7,058 nt of DNA, taken from Chitinophagaceae bacterium (GTDB lineage Bacteria; Bacteroidota; Bacteroidia; Chitinophagales; Chitinophagaceae). Each line of letters starts with the position of its first letter. The stretch's first letter is position 1. The DNA lies in assembly GCA_003151295.1 (NCBI GenBank), contig PLXD01000459.1, positions 1 to 7,058 of the forward strand. Direction: 5' to 3'. Below, piece after piece: positions 1 to 4,715 of the stretch. The position numbers were made by a program, and so were the translations under genes. The notes below the pieces were generated by a model. The model was not told the DNA's origin. It searched no databases and was given only the letters and a program-made list of their open reading frames with translations.

Positions 1-17
1 CAAATGTAAAGGCTTTT

Positions 18-43
18 GGCTGCGGGAAAAAATTTCCGCCGCC
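18..43. repeat. Imperfect GC-rich hairpin downstream of the minus-strand glycosyltransferase
   Basis: Positions 18-25 (GGCTGCGG) pair with 36-43 (CCGCCGCC) with one mismatch (T21/C40). The stem extends inward by one G-T wobble and two A-T pairs around an AAAA loop. It lies about 35 bases past the stop codon of the minus-strand gene ending at 79. It could act as a transcription terminator or mRNA 3' stabiliser for that gene, but no run of T follows it on the minus strand (the next bases read AAAAGCC), so an ordinary intrinsic terminator is not supported. No gene start is visible in 1-78. Short frames are open to the left edge on both strands, but none has a start codon or recognisable protein. 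Confidence 0.3.
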
Positions 44-78
44 GGAGGGTATAGTCAGGGTGCAGTCGAGAGGGTGGC

Positions 79-1092
79 TCAGAGGGTTTTATAAAAATGG
101 GGCCTGTTATGGACTATTGTCGGGGCGAGCCCGGTAAGTTTCAGGACGTTACTGCTATATTGTCTCCATTGTAACAGAGAATAACTCCCTTTGCGTCCCC
201 TGAAAGAAGCAGTCAGGGATGAAAAAAACAGGCCCGTGATAAAAAACGGGATTTCGGCAAGATAAAAGAAAAGATGGAGCAGGAACCACCCCGGGCCATA
301 TTGTTTGCGGATCCTTACAAAATTCGATACCATCATCTGGTAACCCTTCCGGTCGTATAAATTATAGCTGTGCTTATCGGTAGAATCAAAACCCACTTCG
401 GAGGATCCGCCCTGAAGGTGTATGACATTCACCTGCCCGAATATGCATAATTTACCAATCTTTGCCAGGCGGCTGCACCATTCCGCTTCCTCCGCATATA
501 AAAAAAAGTCTTCGTCCATCAATCCGGACTTGTCGATGGCCGTTCTTTTAACCATTAGAAAAGCCCCGTTGATCCAATCCACCTCAACAAGCCCTTTCGA
601 GTCCGGCAAGTTGGGCCGGGGCGCCTTACTAACGGTAGCCAGCCATTTGATGAGAGAGCCCATATAAGGAAGGGGAAGGAGATAATTCAATCCTCCCGGT
701 ATAAAATAATTACCCGATATCTGCGGGGATCCGTCCTCATTCAATAATTGAACCCCGCAGGCGATATATTCTGTCCCTGAAAACAGGCGCAGGCATTCGG
801 AAACGGCCTGGTCTTTAATAAGCGTATCGGAATTGAGGAGAAGTACGGATTCCCCCGCTGACTGACGGATCGCGGCATTATTGGCACGGGCGAAACCGGC
901 ATTATAATCCATCTGGATCCAACGGACCGACGGGAAGGCGGACTGTATCTGTTCCTGGCTATCATCACCGGAAGCATTGTCTACGATAATCACCTCGAAA
1001 ACGAGTTCCCTGGTTTGCAAAAACAAGGTTTGAAGACAATTGAGTATCAGCCCGGGAGTCCTGTAATTGACTATGATGACCGTTAAATCCAT
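79..1092 (-). CDS. Family 2 glycosyltransferase (rhamnosyltransferase-like)
   Basis: A 337-residue GT-A fold glycosyltransferase expected to transfer a sugar from a nucleotide-sugar donor onto a growing glycan at the cytoplasmic face of the inner membrane. Seen in order: the N-terminal strand VIIVNYRTP (5-13), the nucleotide-binding VDNASGDDS (37-45), GFARANNAAIR (66-76), the metal-site equivalent LLNSDT (85-90; NSD in place of strict DxD), GAFLMVKR (176-183), and FFLYAEEAEWCSR (196-208), which matches the acidic 'ED..W/L' acceptor/base region of WbbL-like rhamnosyltransferases. A hydrophobic stretch at about 268-297 suggests membrane association. Length is normal for the family. The start is the ATG at 1092; the first 10 bases overlap the end of the upstream GT2 gene, pointing to co-transcription and translational coupling. 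The donor and acceptor sugars cannot be told from sequence; 'rhamnosyltransferase' is only the nearest familiar subgroup. Confidence 0.9.
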   Translation of the reverse strand: MDLTVIIVNYRTPGLILNCLQTLFLQTRELVFEVIIVDNASGDDSQEQIQSAFPSVRWIQMDYNAGFARANNAAIRQSAGESVLLLNSDTLIKDQAVSECLRLFSGTEYIACGVQLLNEDGSPQISGNYFIPGGLNYLLPLPYMGSLIKWLATVSKAPRPNLPDSKGLVEVDWINGAFLMVKRTAIDKSGLMDEDFFLYAEEAEWCSRLAKIGKLCIFGQVNVIHLQGGSSEVGFDSTDKHSYNLYDRKGYQMMVSNFVRIRKQYGPGWFLLHLFFYLAEIPFFITGLFFSSLTASFRGRKGSYSLLQWRQYSSNVLKLTGLAPTIVHNRPHFYKTL

Positions 1093-2039
1093 TTCTTTAT
1101 AAAATAAGTGAAATAGTTAAATAGCATGAACACTTTGGAAAAGAGGCCGATATTCAGGAGGGAAGGGGGAATGTTCTTCTGTGCCCTCAAAATATGTAAT
1201 AAAGGAAGCGGAATCTGCGGATCTACTTTCCGGGGACTCAATCGGTAAAGTGCAGCCTCATCCCGGATCTTATAATTCCTGATCATCCTCCAGCAAAAAT
1301 CATAATTCCACAGCCTCAGTAAGACGGAAGGATCCAGTTTATCCATCAACAGGAGGTTCTCGGGGATCACCACCTCCGGATCGTGGAAGACCTGCCTGGT
1401 CACCTGCTCTTCGTTAAAGCCGACGTTGATCAAAAACTCCCTGGTAAAATTAAACGCATGTCCCTGCAGGTAACGGATATAGAAATCCACATCGACCAGC
1501 CATTTCATACGGTTGTCATACCATAAACGCCGGTCATTTTTGTGCATGATCACGCTGGGAGGACCTATGCAATTGCGGGAAAAAAGGTTCCGTGAATCCT
1601 TCCTCAGCAATTTCTCCCTGAAACGGCTGATATTTTCAGTAAACAGGACCTTATTGTCTTCGACGACAGTAGATCCGCAGAAGACAAAAGAACAGTTTTC
1701 CGGAACCCGGGTCAGATCGTACAATTTCTGCAAGCTATCGGGGAAAGCGAACCAGTCGTCGTCATGCATGAGCTTGATCCATTGGCCAGTAGCTTTTCGA
1801 ATGGCCTCATTCCAATTCTCAGGCGTGCCGAATGGCGCAGGATTGTGATAATAACAAAGCGAAAAAACATTTTTATACCGATCACACAATTCTTTAAGGG
1901 CATTGTCGGGGCTATCATCCGTAATAATCACTTCGAAATTCCTGAAAGACTGTACGGATATAGAATCCAGTAAGCGGCGCAGGAAATCGGTGCGCTTATA
2001 GGCGGGAACACAAATAGAAATTAGGATTTCCTGATACAT
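1083..2039 (-). CDS. Family 2 glycosyltransferase
   Basis: A 318-residue GT-A glycosyltransferase, first gene of the minus-strand pair. Visible motifs: ISICVPAYKR (7-16) at the donor-binding first strand, ITDDSPD (39-45) for the nucleotide, PENWNEAIRKATGQW (73-87), and a clear metal-binding HDDDW (92-96). WLVDVDFYIRYL (180-191) is the C-terminal acidic motif that usually carries the catalytic base. The C-terminus ends in an aromatic, basic tail (LFNYFTYFIKKWI) that may sit at the membrane. The family moves a sugar from a nucleotide-sugar to a lipid-linked or polysaccharide acceptor in the cytoplasm; the particular linkage is unknown. The start at 2039 places the first strand at residue 7, as usual. 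There is no purine-rich Shine-Dalgarno, which is common in Bacteroidota. Its TAA stop lies inside the start of the next GT2 gene (10-base overlap). Confidence 0.9.
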   Translation of the reverse strand: MYQEILISICVPAYKRTDFLRRLLDSISVQSFRNFEVIITDDSPDNALKELCDRYKNVFSLCYYHNPAPFGTPENWNEAIRKATGQWIKLMHDDDWFAFPDSLQKLYDLTRVPENCSFVFCGSTVVEDNKVLFTENISRFREKLLRKDSRNLFSRNCIGPPSVIMHKNDRRLWYDNRMKWLVDVDFYIRYLQGHAFNFTREFLINVGFNEEQVTRQVFHDPEVVIPENLLLMDKLDPSVLLRLWNYDFCWRMIRNYKIRDEAALYRLSPRKVDPQIPLPLLHILRAQKNIPPSLLNIGLFSKVFMLFNYFTYFIKKWI

Positions 2040-2158
2040 TACTATTATTCAATGGTTTTATTAATAAGGGTGCAAAGTCAAAATTCCCTGCCTAAACGGC
2101 GAAATTAAATGTAGTTTTCAGAAAACAGCAATCCACAACAGGGTTATTTGGCGGGAAA
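2040..2158. promoter_or_regulatory. Divergent intergenic region with weak candidate promoters
   Basis: These 119 bases separate the minus-strand glycosyltransferase pair from the plus-strand operon, so promoters for both should lie here. The Bacteroidota primary sigma factor prefers TTTG about 20 bases before TAnnTTTG. On the minus strand, 2080-2073 reads TGACTTTG (7 of 8, counting free positions) and would give a leader of roughly 25-30 bases. On the plus strand, 2112-2119 reads TAGTTTTC (7 of 8), with a leader of about 33 bases. Neither has a good -33 partner. A perfect AT-only palindrome, TTATTAATAA, lies at 2058-2067, inside the presumed minus-strand leader; it may be chance. No Shine-Dalgarno is evident for either gene. 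The region's promoter role is inferred from gene orientation more than from motifs. Confidence 0.35.
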
Positions 2159-3070
2159 ATGGCCTATTTTCTGATATATTTGCAAAAAAAATTGAAACGG
2201 CCATTTGTTTATGTAGTCCGAAAGCGTGCCTTAGGTGATGTTTTGTGGATAGAGCCCGTGGTCAGGCAGCTAGCTGCGACGAATAAGAAAGTCATCGTCT
2301 ATACCAAATACCCCGATTTGTTTTTAAACTACCCGTTATCAAATGTAGTTTTTAAAAGTAAGATCGGTTTTTTTGAAAAATTATTATGGAAGGCCGAATC
2401 CTTTTTGAAGGCCTCCCTGTTTGTAATCGACCTTGAAATGGCCTCCGAAAAAAACCCTCGAATCCATTTTCTGCATGCCTATCAGCAAAAAGCTGGGCTT
2501 CCCATGGTCATGGAATATCCCAAACTCTATCTGAGCAAGGAGGAATCAAAACCGGCTGCCACTTCTCAAAGAAAATATGTCCTATTGCATCTTGAAAGCC
2601 TGACCGATAAAAACTATCGGAAAGTATATGGCGTTAATTGGGAGGACATTACTAAAAATCTCGAAAGCAAAGGGTTTTTAATTGTTCAGATCGGGAAGGA
2701 ATCCTTGAACATTCCCGGAACGATCCATGTGAAAACGAGCATCCGGGAAATGATATCACTGATCAATAAATCATCTTTTTTCATCGGCATCGATTCGGGC
2801 CCGAGTCATATTGCATCCGCTTTAGGCATTCCCTCCCTGATCTTTTTCGGCGCCGTTAATCCGGATCTGAGGCATTTCAGGAACCTGTTTAAGGGATATT
2901 TTCTTCAGCAATATTGTGAATATGCCGGCTGCTATCATGAGACAATCAGCGTGTCGGGGCCATCCTGCAGGCTGGTCGGGGATGGGGGTATTCCAAAATG
3001 TTCCCTGCACACGACGGAATATGTATTAAGATATATAGATTTGCTAATCCAGGAATACGCAATAATATGA
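2159..3070 (+). CDS. Family 9 glycosyltransferase (heptosyltransferase-like)
   Basis: A 303-residue GT-B enzyme related to LPS heptosyltransferases, which transfer heptose or another sugar from an ADP-sugar onto a lipid-linked glycan at the cytoplasmic membrane face. The N-terminal signature VYVVRKRALGDVLWIEPV (17-34) carries the family Gly-Asp (G26-D27). The C-terminal donor-binding half has FIGIDSGPSHIASALGIP, with the D-S-G-P-S-H core at 212-217, followed by LIFFGAVNP. Length is slightly short of typical LPS heptosyltransferases (about 320-350). Four cysteines in the C-terminal part (C253, C258, C270, C281) form a compact set not found in classical WaaC/WaaF. The start ATG at 2159 puts the first strand at residue 16 after a basic KKLKRP stretch. 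The stop TGA overlaps the next gene's start (ATGA at 3067-3070). First gene of the plus-strand operon. In Bacteroidota such GT9 enzymes often act in surface-glycan loci and need not use heptose. Confidence 0.88.
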   Translation: MAYFLIYLQKKLKRPFVYVVRKRALGDVLWIEPVVRQLAATNKKVIVYTKYPDLFLNYPLSNVVFKSKIGFFEKLLWKAESFLKASLFVIDLEMASEKNPRIHFLHAYQQKAGLPMVMEYPKLYLSKEESKPAATSQRKYVLLHLESLTDKNYRKVYGVNWEDITKNLESKGFLIVQIGKESLNIPGTIHVKTSIREMISLINKSSFFIGIDSGPSHIASALGIPSLIFFGAVNPDLRHFRNLFKGYFLQQYCEYAGCYHETISVSGPSCRLVGDGGIPKCSLHTTEYVLRYIDLLIQEYAII

Positions 3071-3648
3071 TCAGTCAATTCATTCGGAAAGTCAAACGAA
3101 AACTGGGAATACAGGAGGTGTATCCCTCTGAAACATCGAAAGTACGGCCTCTCGTTACACGCTTTTGCCTTGGGCATGGCTGCGATATTGGATTCGGGGG
3201 AGATAAGATCATGAAGGAAGACTGCATAGGCATTGACTATGCCCAACCATACGCACATACCGGCAAAGACAAAGTGGATATAGCCTGCGATGTCATGAAC
3301 GAAAAGATACCGGTCGACGATAACACCTTTGACTTTGTCTATACCAGTCACCTGATCGAAGACTTCAAGGATACCACCCAGGCATTGAAGGATTTTATCC
3401 GTATCCTTAAATCCGGAGGCAACCTGATACTGGTCTTCCCCGATCAGAAAGTGTATGGGGAAACCTGCGTCAAAACCGGGCAGCCCCTAAACACGCATCA
3501 TATCCATAAAGATATGGGATTAGAATTCATGCATAAGCGCCTGCAGGAAATTGCAGGCATTTCGTATAGGGTGCTTTTCGAAAGCAATTGCGAGATTGAC
3601 TATAATGTTGTCATGGTGCTGGAAATAAATAAGAACCGGGAATATTAA
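3067..3648 (+). CDS. Class I SAM-dependent methyltransferase
   Basis: A small (193-residue) Rossmann-fold methyltransferase of the Methyltransf_11 kind. Motif I reads CDIGFGGDK (39-47), the SAM-binding glycine loop. GIDY (55-58) is the acidic end of strand 2 that holds the ribose. CDVMNEKIPVDDNTFDFVYTSHLIEDF (from C74) contains the motif II/III region. ILKSGGNLILVFPD (113-126) is the post-motif strand. The start chosen is the ATG at 3067, not the longer in-frame ATG at 2998, because the 4-base ATGA overlap with the glycosyltransferase stop is the standard coupled arrangement; the longer start would overlap it by 73 bases with no added domain. The N-terminus is a basic amphipathic helix (ISQFIRKVKRKLGI) that could dock on the membrane. 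Placed between a glycosyltransferase and an FkbM methyltransferase, it probably methylates a sugar of the same glycan, but the substrate is not determined by sequence. Confidence 0.85.
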   Translation: MISQFIRKVKRKLGIQEVYPSETSKVRPLVTRFCLGHGCDIGFGGDKIMKEDCIGIDYAQPYAHTGKDKVDIACDVMNEKIPVDDNTFDFVYTSHLIEDFKDTTQALKDFIRILKSGGNLILVFPDQKVYGETCVKTGQPLNTHHIHKDMGLEFMHKRLQEIAGISYRVLFESNCEIDYNVVMVLEINKNREY

Positions 3649-3651
3649 TGT

Positions 3652-4548
3652 ATGAAGAAAGTTATACGGAATATATTAGGTTATTTTGGCTACGATATCA
3701 TTAAAGTGGTTCCGACTCCTTTTTTCAAAAAGGACTGCATTGTAAGAGTAGGAAAATTCGATCTTATAATGCCGAGCTATAACCCCTTGAGGAAGACTTA
3801 CAAAGAACAGAAAAATTTCGCTTCGGAAATAAGCCGGCTGACCGTAACTGTTCTCAAAAAATATCCCGACCTGGTCTTCCTGGACATTGGCGCCAATAAT
3901 GGCGACACCGCTGCCAGGGTCAAATCGGTTTCAGACATCCCTGTCATCTCTATCGAAGGAGATGAGACCTCTTTTCGCTATTTGGCCGAAAATGTAAAAC
4001 AATTCTCCGGGGTCACGATCATAAATCAATTTCTTGGCGAACGGGAGGGATTTATAAACGCCGATCTGGAGAAAAAGGGATGGAACACGACGATAATCCC
4101 TTCTGAAAAAAGCGATACCAGAATCGGGATAAAGACCCTTGACCTGGTTTTAAAAGAAAGCACGCCCGTTCAGGGAAAATTAAAAATACTTAAAATAGAT
4201 ACCGAAGGATTTGATACCATTATTCTCCGTGGCGCCTATGAGTATATTAAGGAATCGAAACCCGTAATTTACCTTGAATACAATAGGGATAATATGAGTG
4301 CAATCAATGAGAACGGCCTGGAGACGATCTTGAACCTGGAAAAATTCGGCTACAGGAAAGTTCTTTTCTTTGATGATAGAGGCAGATATGTCCTTACAAC
4401 TACTCTCGCGAACAAAGAACTAATAAACGATCTTAATAGATACGCGGATGGGAAAAATGGCCTGATATACTACTATAATCTGTGCATATTCCATTCCGAA
4501 GACGAGGATCTTGCTGCAAATACCTCGGAAACAGAATTGACATATTGA
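3652..4548 (+). CDS. FkbM family methyltransferase
   Basis: A 298-residue SAM-dependent O-methyltransferase of the FkbM family, whose members methylate hydroxyls on sugars, polyketides and glycan termini. The SAM-binding motif I is VFLDIGANNGDTAARV (75-90), with D78, G80 and G84. ISIEGDE (99-105) is the strand-2 acidic motif. The family hallmark KIDTEGFDTIILRGA has D183, E185, G186 and D188, and is followed by PVIYLEYN. The N-terminus (KKVIRNILGYFGYDII) is the amphipathic helix often seen in FkbM proteins of glycan clusters. Length is within the usual 230-300 range; the acidic tail (HSEDEDLAANTSETE) is extra. The ATG at 3652 starts 3 bases after the stop of the previous methyltransferase, so the gene is surely co-transcribed. 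It is the last gene of the operon. Likely role: O-methylation of a surface glycan, possibly as a chain-end cap; that role is inference. Confidence 0.92.
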   Translation: MKKVIRNILGYFGYDIIKVVPTPFFKKDCIVRVGKFDLIMPSYNPLRKTYKEQKNFASEISRLTVTVLKKYPDLVFLDIGANNGDTAARVKSVSDIPVISIEGDETSFRYLAENVKQFSGVTIINQFLGEREGFINADLEKKGWNTTIIPSEKSDTRIGIKTLDLVLKESTPVQGKLKILKIDTEGFDTIILRGAYEYIKESKPVIYLEYNRDNMSAINENGLETILNLEKFGYRKVLFFDDRGRYVLTTTLANKELINDLNRYADGKNGLIYYYNLCIFHSEDEDLAANTSETELTY

Positions 4549-4554
4549 AAAACA

Positions 4555-4577
4555 AAAAATTACAATTTTTCTTTTTT
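4555..4577 (+). terminator. Weak A/T-only stem with T run after the operon
   Basis: Seven bases after the FkbM stop codon, AAAAATT (4555-4561) and AATTTTT (4564-4570) can form an A/T-only stem, realistically 6 bp with a 4-base loop. C4571 and six T (4572-4577) follow. The place and the T run fit an intrinsic terminator for the operon, but a stem without any G-C pair is too weak to be convincing. It may equally be AT-rich spacer. Confidence 0.25.
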
Positions 4578-4715
4578 ATATTACGATTAATCCGCAAGTG
4601 ATTACCATCATGCAGGAAATATACATCTCTGACCTTTTTAATTTTTTATGTATCTTGTTTTTTCGATTATTGGTATAATTATTAGCGTGGCTCTTCGAAT
4701 ACTGACCCTTGACCG
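4578..4715 (+). promoter_or_regulatory. AT-rich leader region of the modular surface protein gene
   Basis: The base composition becomes strongly AT-rich here (runs such as 4635-4648), then returns to normal inside the next gene, as expected for a promoter region. A possible Bacteroidota-type promoter is TTG at 4655-4657 with an 18-base gap to TAATTATT at 4676-4683, which matches TAnnTTTG only partly. A TATAAT at 4674-4679 is present, but a TTGTTT 13 bases before it is too close for a sigma-70 pair. No Shine-Dalgarno sequence precedes the start ATG at 4716. No other gene or stable structure was seen. Confidence 0.3.

Noticed and set aside
1..113. Open frames at the left edge on both strands that might be the end or start of a neighbouring gene
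   Set aside because: The plus-strand frames would overlap the minus-strand glycosyltransferase tail-to-tail and show no recognisable protein. The minus-strand frame open from 113 has no ATG, GTG or TTG start within the window. Sequence to the left is needed.
2175..2182. TATATTTG, a perfect match to the Bacteroidota -7 promoter element TAnnTTTG
   Set aside because: It lies inside the GT9 coding sequence, 16 bases past the start codon. The nearest TTTG upstream (2147-2150) is 24 bases away, longer than the usual spacing of about 19-21. Starting transcription here would remove the assigned start, with no good replacement ATG before the family's first conserved strand.
2107..2352. Exact 12-base direct repeat AAATGTAGTTTT at 2107-2118 and 2341-2352
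   Set aside because: One copy is in the intergenic gap and the other inside the GT9 gene. A shared 12-mer in a 7-kb AT-leaning window is expected by chance, and there is no third copy or flanking symmetry.
2998..3066. Possible longer start for the small methyltransferase (23 more codons)
   Set aside because: The extension lies inside the GT9 gene, adds no recognisable methyltransferase sequence, and the ATGA overlap at 3067 is the normal coupled start.
4674..4679. TATAAT resembling a sigma-70 -10 box before the large surface-protein gene
   Set aside because: The region is AT-rich, so a chance match is likely. The only -35-like hexamer (TTGTTT at 4655-4660) is 13 bases away rather than about 17, and Bacteroidota do not rely on this consensus.
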